This document shows, one piece after another, positions 12,321 through 26,986 of a stretch of DNA of 64,000 nt. The notes beneath the pieces were generated by a model. The model was not told the DNA's origin, ran no database searches, and saw nothing but the letters and a program-made list of their open reading frames with translations. Numbering within the stretch: the stretch's first letter is position 1; every line of letters begins with the position of its first letter. Both the position numbers and the translations under genes were made by a program. Origin of the DNA: Chrysomallon squamiferum (Eukaryota; Mollusca; Gastropoda; Neomphalida; Peltospiridae); NCBI GenBank assembly GCA_012295275.1, contig CM022669.1:2981640-3045639 (forward strand). The letters are read 5' to 3'.

Positions 12321-12778
12321 CTTTCCTAAAGATGTGAATGAGAGCAAGTTGTAAAATCCACAACACGTTAACCAGCAAGATGTAGGTGAAAACAGGAACT
12401 GAGCACCTTGATGTTTATGGCGATCTGTTTATTGCGGTTTGCAGGATTCTTGGCAGCCCGAGTGTTCCTGCCTCGTAGACATGTTACTCTTCAGACTGAT
12501 TTATCGCCCGGGATGAACCCAGGAAAGAAATCAGAAAACTTCCAGCAGACTTTCCAGAGATGCTGTCTCTTCGTGCCTATCACTGTATACACCACATGTG
12601 TGAAACATATTTGTTAATTAGAGCAGAAACAACAGTGAGTAGTTAATTACGAGAACCAACAAAGCATTCTTTTGATTGACACGGATCTGGAAACAAAGAA
12701 AACTACTGTGTAAAGTTATAGAGTTAAAAGTAAAGTGTGTATCTCCTTTACATCGTTAATAACAACAACAACAACATC

Positions 12779-12828
<50 letters not shown>

Positions 12829-13500
12829 AGTTCGCATAAAGTGACAGTGATATAAATAAATGAACAAACAAATAAGTGAAGCGTAAGAACAGAAATTATT
12901 GAGATCATTTAAAGAATTCACATCTACGGATTCAAAGAAACAGTATACGAGAGACAGAAAACTCACACAAATACATATCTGAAATCTAGTGAGACGAAAG
13001 CAAGAAACATTATAATAAATAAATAAACAGAAGAAACCATCTTTACCTGCGAGTCATTTTGGTGAAGTATTTCCGGACTTGGCTCTCAAGAGAAAACCTG
13101 ACGAGATGAATTCACACAGGATGGCCAGAAGTTCTCAAGTGTCTGTCTTCCTGACTGTTATTTATAACTTCAGAATAACAATGTAACAAAGTGTCTACTG
13201 ATGTACTAAATATAAGCTGGCTGCAGAAAAATAAGTGAATAATAATAATAATAATAATAATAACAATAATAAAAAAAATAAGTAATAAACGAACAAATTA
13301 ATAATAACACTGAGATACAAAGTAAAACTGAAAACATCGCTGAAAAAAAAAAAAAAAAATAATAATAAAAAAAAAAAAAAAAAAAAAAAAAATAATAATA
13401 AATAAAAATAAAAACATAAAATAAAAATATACAACTCTTACCGGGCGTGTAAAACATCCCTACTTGATTCATAGTTTCTCTTCTTCAGGAGGCAGGACTC
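12321..13500 (-). other. Possible 5' non-coding exons of the Ig gene
   Basis: Two minus-strand donor-like sites are visible upstream of the signal-peptide exon: CTCGCAG/GTAAAG near 13047 and CGCCCG/GTAAGAG near 13442. Either could end a 5' untranslated exon. Between them are (AAT)n arrays (about 12778-12827 and 13236-13262) and long A runs (13342-13394). No open frame here resembles an Ig domain. Confidence 0.3.
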
Positions 13501-13971
13501 TTCTAACTTATTTATTTATTTATGTTTATTTGTTTTGTTTTGTTTTGGGTTGTTTTGTTATTTTTTAAAATATAAGTGTATAAATCTGAGAATTGTAAAT
13601 ACAGGGAAATAACAGAGGATGAAAAAGAATGCATTTCATTACCTGCGTAGGTGATAAGAAAAACAACAGTATATAGATTAACTTTTAACGTAGGACATAA
13701 ATAAAACCAAATAGTCTCTAAATTGTCGAAATAATATCAATAAAATTTTTAATATTTCAGAAAAATCCATTATATTTTATAACATGTAAATAATTATATG
13801 ATTTTAAAAATGCCAGTTTCATGGTGAGGCTGGATATTTCTAGCATTGTTACAAACGACACAAATTTCCCTCTATTCACCAGTGGTTAGTCCATAACAAA
13901 TGTTATTTCTTTAACCTTTCACACTGACTGGTCATGTAAAATAAAACTAGTGATAAAAAATTTAAGAATAA

Positions 13972-14011
<40 letters not shown>

Positions 14012-14443
14012 ACCAAAATTGTTATCGGCCTTTTTCAATTGGCGCCGTTCTTAGTTGTTATTCACATCTGATTTTTATTTTCAGTTTATTTTCATGGAAT
14101 GATTCGTACAAGTGAAACCGATGAGCATTTCTGAGCAGTATATCCTTGTTAGTTCCGCTCACGTGGTCAAGATGAACTGTTGTTTATACCTCAGTATTCA
14201 AACGAATTTATTTCATTATTTTTACGCCATATTCACTCTTACAATTCGAAGACAAACATTTCATGGAAATAGATTAAGATTATAACACACGAATAAGACA
14301 TCTAACAACTGCAGTGAATGAAAAATACTTATGACCAGCAGTGGACTTACATTTTTGGGGCCCTAAAGCTTGTGGACTTTAACAATATTAACGCCTCCCT
14401 ACCACAAAAACAACAGCAAATAAACAAAAAACAACAAAACAAT

Positions 14444-14480
<37 letters not shown>

Positions 14481-14628
14481 GCAAAAAACTAACAAACAAC
14501 ACAACCAAAGCAGTATATATACATTTTATATTTGCATGTAGCAGTCAAAAACAAGCCTGTCCTTTTTTCTTTGGATGCGTTTTACAGGTTAATTTAGGCA
14601 TAAACGTGATGTCGTGTGTGTGTGTGTG

Positions 14629-14663
<35 letters not shown>

Positions 14664-16680
14664 TAGAGTTTATGAATGTTCATGTTTTTCTCTGATTATA
14701 TTTGAACAATGAAGGATTAATACCAAAACATATGTGATATTAATTAAATTTACTAGATTAAAATTACAAATGTAAATTAATGCAACCAAAGATTATTTCC
14801 CAACATTTTCACATTTTTTGTAACTGCTCAATAGGTACATTCTGTTTAAAAACTATTCAAAATATTTAATTTTAGTGGCTTCTATTTTTAAAAACATTGT
14901 TGTTGTCAATTTATTATTACTTTTATTTGCAATAGTACTAGTACAGTACTGGTAGTGTTAACAGAAGTACAAATTTCATTATTTCTGAAAAAAAGAAAAA
15001 TGATTCAACTTTTCTTCCTAATTTTACACTTTTTGTGACTTCTGCAATATGAAATATATACAAAATAAATGTACATTTACTGATGATTAAAAAAAAAAAA
15101 AAAAAAAAAAGAAAGAAAAATAAAACAAACAACCCTAAACAAGCATATAGCAATCTTACGAAACTTATTTGTTTTAGGATGAAAAAAAAAAATTAAAAAT
15201 TAAAAAACCCCAATACTTGATTTTATTTAAATAATATATATTTCTATTTATTAAATTTTTTTATGGCGCAAGGACAGCATTTAATTTTTATTTGCTTCAC
15301 ACAAGTAGAAAATTCATGTTTTGCATATAGTTAAGAACAAATTAACAGTACTATTAAAATAATAAACATAGCAATGATGATAATGATATTTATTATTTTT
15401 CTTTTACTGCGTTTTTAAAATAAGAAGTTAAATATACATATATATATATTTAATAATAATAATAATGATGATGAAAATAAAAGTAAAATTAGAAAGAACT
15501 ATTTATTAAGCAAACAGCATAAATATATAAAAAGGAAGAGAATAGCACTGTTGGGTCAGTTGAAAATTTCCTGGATTTTGACTTGCTCCATTTTCTCATT
15601 AAAACGTACATAAACCTCTTGTGTCTCCATGGAAACAATACCCTGGGTTTTAAAGTTAGAACATACAAGCCAAAATTTGTAAATGCTTTTAATTAAAACT
15701 GTTCAACATCTTTACATTAAAACTTTAAAAACCAATATTTATAACTTGTTATTTATCTTTTGTTGTTTGATTGCTGGTTTAGTTTATTTAACTTAGTCTA
15801 CTTATTACTTTTGTGCCATTTCACAACACAAACCAACATGTCAATATGCAAGAGAATCATAGAATGTTGTTTCGTTTTCACCGTCACATTATTACAGTAT
15901 GTTCTAAACACAATCATATTTGTTTCATACACACAAAAATTTATAACAGTTTTTAGTTTTTTTTAAATATTATCCTTTGGTATACAATATTGGAACTTTC
16001 AGGTAAAACTCTGTCCATTCACATAGCATCAAGTGTTTTTATTTTCCCATACATCTTGTTCACAGATGTAAAATAATATCCTTTTCATGCTTTAGTTCTC
16101 ACATTAATTTTATAACTATGCTAAATGAGAGCTGGGCAGTTCTCTGTGATGTGGAATATTGTAATGAAACAGCATAAACTGAAGAAAGGAGAAAACTCAA
16201 GATAAAAAGTTATTTTTTGTGATTTGATATATCATTGTTAGACAGCTCAGTATAAAATAACACAAATACTATTGTTTGTTATGTCGTAGATAAAGTTTAG
16301 CTACTGTTAGAGATTTTGTTAGAAATTTCAAATGTAAATCAGACTTGTAAAGTTCCACAGGAATGGCAGATACACTTTTGTTCAGAAAGATCTGCTAGCT
16401 ATGTAGCCACTGCAAGTAAACACATTGTAAATCTGTTGTGATCAAGAAACTGTACTTTTGATTTGTTAACAGTTGTAACTGACTTTATTTGTAATGAAGC
16501 TATTTTAAATCTGAAATGTACCTTTTTAAGGTGTTTAAGATTTTTAAGAACATTAACTGTATAATTTACAAAAAGCACTAGTATTAATTTGCCCAGTCAC
16601 ATCTAGCTAGTTAAAACAGTGGTTTTCCAGTGTGTAACTATGTCAAGTGTAGTTATATCTAACAAATCACAACATTCTTA
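13501..16680. other. Intergenic DNA including the NAA35 3' region
   Basis: No gene is supported. It contains (AAAT)n at about 13970-14010, an A run at 14448-14474 and (TG)n at about 14611-14663. On the minus strand a candidate polyadenylation signal AATAAA (TTTATT on plus, 16486-16491) lies about 190 bases after the NAA35 stop, so the first few hundred bases left of 16681 are probably its 3' UTR. Confidence 0.5.
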
Positions 16681-17059
16681 TCACACAAGCTTGATTATAG
16701 GGTAGATTTTATGCAGACTAAAATCAAACTCTGGTGGATCCTGCAATTAAAAAAAACAAAAATTATATAAATAGTGTGATGTGATTTAAAATGTCATAAT
16801 AGAAAATTAAATTAAACAATAAAAATTACTTTTGACAGATATTTTGTAATAACAAGATTAAAAATATGTAATAAACAATATTGAATTTGTTTTAAGGAAT
16901 AAACTGTTTCATATACTTAATGGAAGTTAATTTAAAATGAGTGAAAAACATCTTTAGTGAGCAGAGAGAAACCATACAACCTGTAACTAACACACTGGAT
17001 TTATTAAGCATTGGATGTAGCCATAACAAAACACACAAGTATCCATATGGTAAATAATT

Positions 17060-17112
<53 letters not shown>

Positions 17113-19200
17113 GAGATGTTTTACTGAATGTTTCTCCTGATATGAAATTCAAATTTTTGTCTAAAACACTCACTGTAGAGTCTTTCTTGTGGCCACCTAC
17201 AAGTAGTTTCATCACAACAAAATTAGTCTTTGATATTTTAATCAGCGTCTGAATCTGAAACAGAATGAATGAATGTTTAGCAACAATATCTTACTTATTT
17301 ATTTATATTATTATTATTATTTATTTATTTTTTGTTTTAGTAAACTCACATAGAAACATTATATTTTATTGGTATAGAAATTAAAGAAAATTATTGGTTT
17401 CGTTAGTATGTGTATACCCAATCAGTTATTAACTCTAAACTGATATGGAACCATTATTACATTTTGTAAAGTATCCCTAAATAAATAAAAAAATATAACA
17501 ATAATAAAACAATCAGTATATGAATACATATTTAATGAAATATATATAACTGTCTATTTGTCTGTCTGTCTGTCTCATAAAATAATATGAAATTAGCAAT
17601 GTAAGACAATGTTAACTATTTGCACTACCACTGATTTGCTATAACTCTTAAGACTCTATGTCCTGTTTTCTGGTTCTGTTTTCTTATCAAATGAATGTTG
17701 CACACAGCAATAACAAAGACCACTGTTACTGTGCAGTCAGGCCACATACATCAAGCACTGTATGGTGACAAGTATCTGATTTCCAGATATTTCTTTTAGT
17801 TTAGAAATGGCCCAAGCCCAAAGGACTAACAAATGTGACAAACCTCATCATTTGGATAATTTAAACTTTCATACAGCTGTTTGGCTTGATGGAAGCATTT
17901 ACAAGCAGCACTGTACATGTCTTCAGCTGTCGGCTGAGAATCGTATCGATGTAAATCAGACATTTCCTGAAAAAAATAATACATAAAATAAAATAAATAA
18001 ATAAATAAAAATATAAAATTACAGTTAAATAACGAGAAAATAAATACACTGGGACTTAAAACCTTATCTTAGGTCACAGTGGATATGATCTAAGCAAATT
18101 ACAAAGTGTTCTGAAAACAATCCAAAAGAGCAAAGACATATTGTACAGCTGCTTAGTGCTTTAGTATTTTATATCTGCACAGGCATACTGAAATTAATAT
18201 ATAACTGAATGTAATTGTAGTCTCAAATCAGAATTTTGTAAGGCTATAATAACATACACGTTTCAGGAACAAAACAAACATACATAATGTATTTAATCAT
18301 TTGAGACAAAACAGCATAATTATATCAAACAGGATGAATAATATCTTAACAACCTCTATTTAAATCTCAGCAATTAGATTTTATTTTTTGTATTCAATGT
18401 CATTTCTGCAATATAAAAAGAAACATTAATATAGATAATTATTGTTGATATTTGAGAACTTTAGTGATTTGAGTTTTAGTTTTTAACAATAGTGACAGAG
18501 TTCCAGTTATGAAATCATTTCTTATATACCAAATAATATTTGTATCATTCTAGTACTTATTTTATTATAGTTAAAATTGATGTCAAATAACAATACAGAG
18601 ATCCGTAGTAAAGATGTCAAAGTGATCTATAGCTTATAATAATTAAATGAGAGGAATGAACTGTCACAGGAAATGTGAAATGACATCTTACTTTGTACTG
18701 GCTGTAGTGGACCATGGGTGGAGTGACGACGTTGGTGAAGGGAGCAAACCGGTGGCAGTATCGAACCTCTTCATTGTCGAACTCAAAGTTAGCCTGCTTT
18801 ATTTTACCATCCAGCTGGAAGCCAAGGACAGCCTGGAAACAGAATTTTTATTATTATAAATAACAGCTGGTTTATTTAATTTGGTCAGTAATGTGGATAT
18901 AAAAATTATGAATCTTTGAAATTTGCATAATAATTCATGATGAATACTGAACAAAATGTTTGTTGCAGAAACAGGCGCGCGCACGCACGCACACATACGC
19001 ACGCACGCACACACACATACATAGAGAACGAAAAAGAGAGAGACAAATGTATCTTGAAAATACCAAACACCTTATAGTATCCTCCAAACATCTGCTGCTG
19101 GGTCTGAGCAATAACGATTTCTTTACTGACAATCTTTGATCGCTTTTTCCTTCGATGATTCTTTTTATTATTTCTACTCTTTGTCTGTTGATCTGAAATA

Positions 19201-19242
<42 letters not shown>

Positions 19243-22200
19243 TTTTAAAAATCTAATAACAATAAAAAAATAATCTATAAAATTGTAAAAAATAATTAAA
19301 TGAATAAACAAATAAATAAATGAAATAAAAAATAATAAATTTTCAATAAATGAAATACTTTTTTTAATGTTAAAAAACACAACCTCCTGAAAAAACACCA
19401 TCTTTATTATTTCTAAATCTGTATGTCAAGCAGATCAAATAATTTTTTTATATTTACATAAACAACAATAACAACCTCAGAATGGAAAAACAAAAGAGAA
19501 TCATAAATGGTCTACCTAACATGGTCTCATGATCGACAAGAAAGGTTTCTGCTCTGTGCAGTGTGGAAACCAGCCATGCATACAGCAGTTCATACAAATA
19601 CCTGTACAACAAAGAACACTGTCACAAATGATGAATTTATAATTAGTTAATTTTTCATAGAAATAAATTTAAATAAAATTATATTTATAATCTTTAACAA
19701 AAATTGTGGAAACTAGTTACAAGGTAAAAAAATGAAACATGGAGACATTTGTATTAAATATAATAAAAAAATAAAAAAAATAACACAGCTTATATTTAAA
19801 ATCTGTGATGAATAAATAATAATAAATATTTATAAAAATTCCATTTATTATACTTAGGCAAAAATAAATCTATAAAAATCCATAACAGAGATTAAAATGT
19901 ATTTATCCATAACAAAGATTAAATTATGTTCCATGAGTATAATGGATTATTGTTTTTGTTTTAAAATGAGAGAATATAACGAATAAACATTTGTTTAACA
20001 ATATGTTATGATATTTTAATATTAATTATCTGCAAACATGTTTGTGGATTCTGAGAACTCTGCAAAACATCAGACCTTCATATTAACCAGTCAGACCTTC
20101 ACGTTAACCAGTCAGACCTTCACATTAACCAGTCAGACCTTCACGTTAACCAGTCAGACCTTCACATTAAACAGTCAGACCTTCACGTTAACCAGTCAGA
20201 CCTTCACGTTAACCAGTCAGACCTTCACATTAACCAGTCAGACCTTCACATTAACCAGTCAGACCTTCACATTAACCATTCAGACCTTCACATTAACCAT
20301 TCAGACCTTCACATTAACCAGTCAGACCTTCACATTAACCAGTCAGGCCTACAGGACTAGAAGTAAAAATGTAGATTGTGTTCTTACCAGTATACATAGT
20401 GGTACTCATAGAGTGCATACAGCTCCAGCTCAAATCCAGACAACACATAGTTGATCATCACTTGCAGTGTGTGGTAGAGAACCCACGTACCAAAACAGGC
20501 CAGGTGACTTCGGTTAGGTTCCAGCTTTATCAGCAAACTGTGCAGGTAAGAATCTGCTTTGTCAGCCTGTTAAAAACATTTCCAGGTCAAACATAATCAC
20601 AACAATTACCATGGTAATTATCCCTTCACGTTAGACTGAAGGGTAATCAAAGTATGTAATAGTAACTGATTGTATATGTAGATGTATTTTGACATAACTT
20701 CTTACTGTTACTGAAATTGATAATTATCTGTTTTTTCCTGTAATCGGGTATCTACCAACCTGATAATCAGTATGGATAATTTTTTTTTTTTATATAACAT
20801 AAAAGAGTAAAATTACATTATACTGCATTTTCATATAGTTATAACCAAGTTAAATCTACAATCTTAATCCAGATAGATAATTGTAATCATAATCTGTATA
20901 GTCTATTACAAGCAAGCTTTGTTTTTGTAATTTTTCTTAGTTGTAACATCACCTCTTCTTGAAGTGTGGCAAAGTCTTCAAGGACGTGGGCCCACTTGTC
21001 TCTCTGTCGCGCTCGGTTGTGTCCTGTGATTTGAAACAGCACGCACACAGGACTGACAGCGTGTGTCAGCAGTGTGTCCACGTATTCCTTCGCCTGAGGG
21101 TTGTTATACAGTGAACACCTGAAACACCAAGACATTCACACTGGAGAACAAGTAGCATGAAAATAAAAATAATAATAAATAAACAAAAAAGGTTAAAGAA
21201 ATAAAATCAAAACCAGATAAAACAGAAAAGAAGTGAGAATAAACAAAAATAATTTTTACAGAAGTAAATAATTACATTTCATTATATCAGTATCATAACA
21301 TCATAAAACCTAATAAACATACTTATCTGTCAACAATTTCTTTTAAATTTTTATTTGTCTTTCTCAATACATCCCATACTATATCAACAAGTTAAAAACC
21401 TATAAAACTGTCATTGTTTTCTCTCTCTACAGCTGATTGATACAAATACTCACTTCTGTGCAAGAGCTGGGGGGGCCATAAAATTCCTAATGGTGTCTTT
21501 CATAAAGTCAACTACGTTGTGGCTGCCAAATACCCGACGATTAGGAGGTAGAAACGTTTGCTGGCAGAAAAGTAAACATTTCAATTTTAATATTTACATT
21601 TCTTTTTATAGATTTTGTTATTATTTTTCTATTACTATTTATTATTATTATTTATTTATTTATTTATTATATATAGTAACGAAATAAAGAATTATTTGGA
21701 AGTATTTACTTTAAAGAAAAGTAAAAATTGCATGTGGTATTGATATTGCTTATTTATTTTATTATCTTTTATTATTGCAAAAAACTCTGTCCATATATTT
21801 TATGGTAATAAAATAATAAATTAATCACAGACTAAATATAATTCCAAATTAATCAAATTTAAAGGAATAAAATATTTTTTTACTTTCCTGTGATTTTATG
21901 CTACAAGTTAAAAATTACATTAAATAACATACTTCTTATTTCCATATACTTCTAAATGACAAACCAAAATTGTTACATCAGTGTATATTTTTACCTGTAA
22001 AATGGATCGAGCTAAAACACACGGTGAAGACTTGCTAAATTCTGTAAAAACTTCCTGAAAAATATTAACAGCATTAACTTAAGACATTTATAGTCATATT
22101 AGCCAATATATGTACCTTTAAATCTGTAATGGAAACAGGCATGATATAAGTGTAATTCTATTGTCAGGAGTCAGTTGTTTTGCATACATTATTTAAACTA

Positions 22201-25200
22201 AAGATTTTAATTCTGGTTATGTATGAACACAGAAATTAAGACATTGTTTTCATTATAATGTTTATGATAGGATAATTCCAAAAATATAAATATTTTATTA
22301 CAGAAATTTTCTTAAAGGGAGACAATTTAATTTTCAGTTGGTCTGTAATACTAGTAAGTAAACATAGTAAACTATTAACAAACCAATCAGTAGGCAGTAA
22401 TTACACCTACATAAACATGCGCACATTTATATATAGTACTGATAATGCACATATATATTAACTGAAATTCACCAGTGATATTCTGATATATTTCGTAACT
22501 CTATTGGATGTATTAAAAGAAAAATACCAGTATGCTATGTAGAGAAGTCAAATTGGGCACAGCAGTAACAACTTGTAATTTTTGTAACAAGTTCTCAAAA
22601 TACTCAAATGCTTCTGGCAAGGTTTTGATCATTGTGTAGCGGGGAAATGTTGGGGGTAACAGTCGCTGATTGATTAAAGGTTCAAATCCCATGATGGTTG
22701 GATAGTCTGAAAGATAATTATTAATGTGTTTAAAAATCACTGACAATTACAATAATGTAATAGAACCATTTCTTGTTTTGATGAATAATAATAAAATAAT
22801 AACAACAAATACATTTTTCAACATTTTATAATAATACTAATAATAATAATAATAAAGTTATATTTGATTTACTTTTTGTTATTGTTGTTATTGTTATTAT
22901 TATTCAATGAAACAGAAAATAAGTTAACCTCTTCTCATTGCTCTGTTTTTAGTTTTTCACATAAACAACTATGGTAAGTTATTTTCAAATAAACACTCAC
23001 CATTCTTAGTGGCTTCTCTTGCTGCAGGCTTTATTCCAAGGTGAATGGACGATGACAAGAGAGGCAACAACTCAGAAAGCTGAGTCAGCAGTTTGTGAGC
23101 TTGTGGTACCCCTTCACACTGTAAATATTATTAATTCAAACACTTTACCATTAACTCATTCTTATCAGACATGTATGTGCACACACAAGTTCGGAACTTG
23201 ATTATTTTTAGCATTTTGTAAGTGAAATTCAATATTTAGATATTTGTATATAGATTTATTCAACCAAATATGTGCCATTTTGATCAAAATTCAGAAATAT
23301 ATATATATATATATATATACATATACACACCTGTCATGTTTTATTAAATATGAAACAAAATCACATGCTCATTAGCCACCTACAGAAAAGTGCTATGAAT
23401 GTTTGTTCCTGTCAAATATATATATATATATATATATGTCCACACAAACATACACAAACACTGATATATGCATCAGTGTAACATACATATAAATTTATTT
23501 TCGCTTTTGATCATTCAAAATATATCAAACTGTTAATAAGTGTAATAAAATGGAGAGAAAGAAAATATCCTTGTTTAGAAAAAAATGAAAAAGAATTTTA
23601 AGACACACCTTTTCCTTGTTGAATGCCTGCAGCATTGAGTGAAACAGTCGATAAAATCGAATGCGGGAATGTAAAGCCAGTGCAACTTTGTGCTGCAAAT
23701 ATATACAGTTAATTAAATATTTACACTGGTTATTTTACAGTAGAAAGAGCAAATATTTTTATTTATGCACATTTAAAAAAAAATGAATATTATGAATATG
23801 AATATCACAGAAATGGAGGCAGTCTGCTTTTATCATACGAATGGGTCTGTTTTTTCAGTCTGAAGCAATAATTCTTTTATATACTTCTTCCTATAAAAGA
23901 GAAAACAAGCTCATGCAAAGCCTTTGATAAATTATTTCATTAAGGGTGTGGTTAGAATACACTGAAGCATGTAATGGGTGACATTCCAGCCACACTAACA
24001 GCCATACAACTGCCTTAACAAGACGGTATGTAAGCTTTGCTGTTTCTGAGGTGTTTATAAAAACAATCTTGCTTCAAAATGAAAGAGTATCATATGTCTC
24101 CAATGTTTCTTTGGCATTAGTGGAACAGTTATTAACTAAACAATAATGTTTAATCACCATTTGTTTTTTATTATTCTTAATAAACCAGTAAGTAGGCCAG
24201 TGACTATATTGACAAGTCCGTATCCAATACTCCATTTCTTTCCACTGAGAAACAACCTTCCAGTTGATAGTTCAGCTAAAACAGCAGTAACAAATACTAA
24301 CATCATAATAAATATATGGAATTAGACATGTTTTACTGTAAACAGTTTCCTACCTCTTTTTCTGTGGCATCATCACGGTCTTCTCCTGGTTTGCTTCTTG
24401 TTGTCTGAGAAATATAAATAATATCATTTATATCATTATGTCTAATAGCTGAACTAAAGAAATATAAAACCTAACTCCAATATAAATTAATGTACAAGTT
24501 TATTTCTTTTTAATGCTTCAGTTTTCAAGACCAGTTACTGGTTATGATTCCTATATTTTGTAAAAAAATAAATAAATAAATAAAAAATAAGAATATAATA
24601 TATAAATATTTTTAATTGTGTCACTTAGTGACATTACGTAGTTCTTCAGTAGACATTAATTTTCATGTTGAACATGATAAAATCAACTGTAAAGACATCT
24701 GAAGTGTAATTTAGTTAACTTTAGTGTGTAACAAAATTAATTCCTTTATGTATCAAACATTGAAAACTGACAATCTGAACAAAAAATGTATGTAAAACTA
24801 ACAATTTCACTTTCTCTCTACATACAAGTTATGTAAATTTCAAATATTTCAGGGACTTTGTAATAACACTGTGTGATGCTGACAACAAAAACAACATCAG
24901 CACCATCAGTAGTCAGATACAGATAAATGATCTAACAGTAATTACTAACTTTGATTAGTCTATTTATATCATCTTCAATCTCCTTCATCATTCCACAGCA
25001 TCTTGTATCTGAGACATCAGGAGCCATTTTGAAACCATATGACAATGGTTGAAAATCTTCCTAATGTTGATAATAATAGTAATGGTATTAATAATAATAA
25101 TGACTGAAAAAAATAACAGTATCAAAAATAGTAATAACAACAATAACAACAACACAGAAATCAAAACTGAACGTTATAAATAGCAATCAGTAGATTTCAC

Positions 25201-26986
25201 AATGCTTTTATTCGTAAATAATTATTAATTAAACAAAAATTTCAAAAAAAGAATAACAAAAAAGCTAATAAAAATCTGACTATTCCATTCACAATATCAG
25301 TTCTTATGAAAATATGTGTGTTTTGATTAAAAGACAAATCATAGTTAATTAAATACTGTCCCCACATGCAAATGTCTACAAACACATGCACAGGTAGAAA
25401 ATAAGGCTAACCTCTTCAAAAACACCTGCCCTATTGATTTTGTCTCTAATGAGATCAACAATTCGGAGACTGCAGACAGAAAAAGCTTTGAGATAACGAT
25501 CCTCTATCAGATGTGGTTCGTGTAGATACAAGTTTGTAAATACAGTCTGAGCAAGCGAGTGTCCCTCTAGCCAAGTTACCTATGTTAAAAATAATTAACT
25601 ATGCCAAGAAACATGATAATGGAAGAAGCTGAAAAAACTTGTATTGTTGATAGGCTATAAAATACAATAACTTGACAGTTGAAATAATGATGATCTGACA
25701 ATTTAGAAACATAATCATTTGACAATAAAAAACACTATAATCTGACAGTCTAGGAAATGGAAGCATCTGCTGTGTACAATTACCTTACTTGTACATGTAT
25801 GTTAATTGATAAAACTGAGTACCTATAGTACTTAAGAGTCAAAATAATCTGAGCTCTCATCAGAATCGCTGATGTATTATATGAAATTGTTTTCAGTTTC
25901 ACACAATGCCTGGCGTTATCTACTATCGTCATTCAGGTTCAGCTGCTACACATCAAGGTAATGAAGATGTTCATAAGAAAGTGAAAGAGACTTACCAGAC
26001 ATGCTAATGTAGCATCAGTAATTCCTATCAGCTCAGGCATTGTCAGATCTTTAATCTTGATTGTGCCAGCCTTAAAATTAAAAACATTTACAAGTAAATA
26101 GAAAAATAAACTGAGATAAAACAAAAACATAATACATTTTCACTTTGAAAATGACATCCCCATTTTACAGCAAGTTGTGTAAATTAACACAAATATTGAT
26201 TACAACCCATTTAGTCTACTGTATTATTACATTTCCTGCATCACATTTATAATTACATGCATTTTTATACAGTTCATTTGCACTCATGGTTTGTATCCCA
26301 CTTCATGTGGTTTCTGAAAGGCCTGAGCATAAACAAACTTCTACTGAAAACATGTATGTGTAACGTACCTCTATTCCCTGTTCCATAGTGAGAACCTTTC
26401 TCTTGATCTGGTTACACACCATGCCTGCATCCATTTTGGGATCCATCATCTCAATGGCTGACATGGCTTCAAATAGCCCAAATCTTAAATACAGAAATTA
26501 TTAAAGTGTACATTATATTATTTTTGTAACAAATTTTAGTTTTTAATTTATTATTATTATTAATTTTTTTTTTAAATTACATTAAATATATCAAAATGGT
26601 AAAAAAGGAATAATATGTGAATCTTGATAGTCTCAAATGATAATATTATTATTTTTTACCAATTTTAACAAACCAAATATTAAACAATTGAGAATACAAC
26701 GAATTTGAGTTATTTTGAATTTTTCTTTTATAATGTGACATTACTTCATCTACTGATTTTATGCAAAAATATTATCAATGACCAGAATATATATGAAAAG
26801 TAAAATATATAAAAATATGGAAAACATTTCAAGAAATGAAAAACTGAAATTAAAAGTGAAAGATGCTTACGAAGAATCATGAAGCAGAACACCCAAACCC
26901 AACTGCGACGATGCTTCAATGAATTCTTTTGTGACATCAACCCAGTTGTATAAAGGCTCTGCATTTTTATCTAAAGTATTTTCCAT
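16681..26986 (-). CDS. NAA35: NAA35 / Mak10, auxiliary subunit of NatC N-terminal acetyltransferase
   Basis: NatC acetylates nascent chains beginning Met-Leu/Ile/Phe at the ribosome; NAA35 holds the catalytic NAA30 and NAA38. Coding exons: 26986-26871, 26483-26369, 26070-25996, 25579-25412, 25060-24950, 24404-24354, 23692-23609, 23118-23001, 22706-22528, 22054-21995, 21560-21454, 21118-20953, 20566-20388, 19601-19516, 19192-19071, 18832-18692, 17966-17844, 17254-17174 and 16740-16681. All junction phases agree and the total is 713 codons plus stop, close to the roughly 725 of vertebrate NAA35. Family signatures include [112 protein letters not shown] and terminal YPIIKLV. The ATG lies one base inside the second exon (acceptor at 26988-26989), so a 5' untranslated exon is expected. 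The Lys/Arg-rich stretch in the 19192-19071 exon matches the basic region of the family. No sign of decay. Confidence 0.96.
17060..17106. repeat. (CA)n array in the last NAA35 intron
   Basis: A dinucleotide array starts about 70 bases past the donor of the penultimate coding exon (17174). Reading through the donor would carry the frame into Cys-Val repeats, so the true end depends on using the GTGAGT donor and the short terminal exon at 16740-16681. Confidence 0.95.
20071..20346 (+). repeat. 21-bp minisatellite, about 13 copies
   Basis: The unit is CAGACCTTCACATTAACCAGT with few variants. It lies in a NAA35 intron and ends about 40 bases from the donor at 20387. Because 21 is divisible by 3, an open frame encoding a Ser-Gln-Thr-Phe-Thr-Leu-Thr heptad repeat persists on the plus strand; nothing else supports it as coding. 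There are no spacers, so it is not a CRISPR array. Confidence 0.95.

Noticed and set aside
16892-17215. NAA35 C-terminus reading through the CA array to a stop at 16892
   Set aside because: A GTGAGT donor at 17173 joins in phase to a 20-codon exon (16740-16681) ending PIIKLV, the conserved family C-terminus.
20071-20346. CRISPR-like regular repeats
   Set aside because: Units are contiguous with no spacers and the genome is clearly animal.
20038-20454. 138-residue plus-strand protein of Ser-Gln-Thr-Phe-Thr-Leu-Thr repeats
   Set aside because: Product of a 21-bp minisatellite in a NAA35 intron; the rest of the frame runs antisense across a NAA35 exon.
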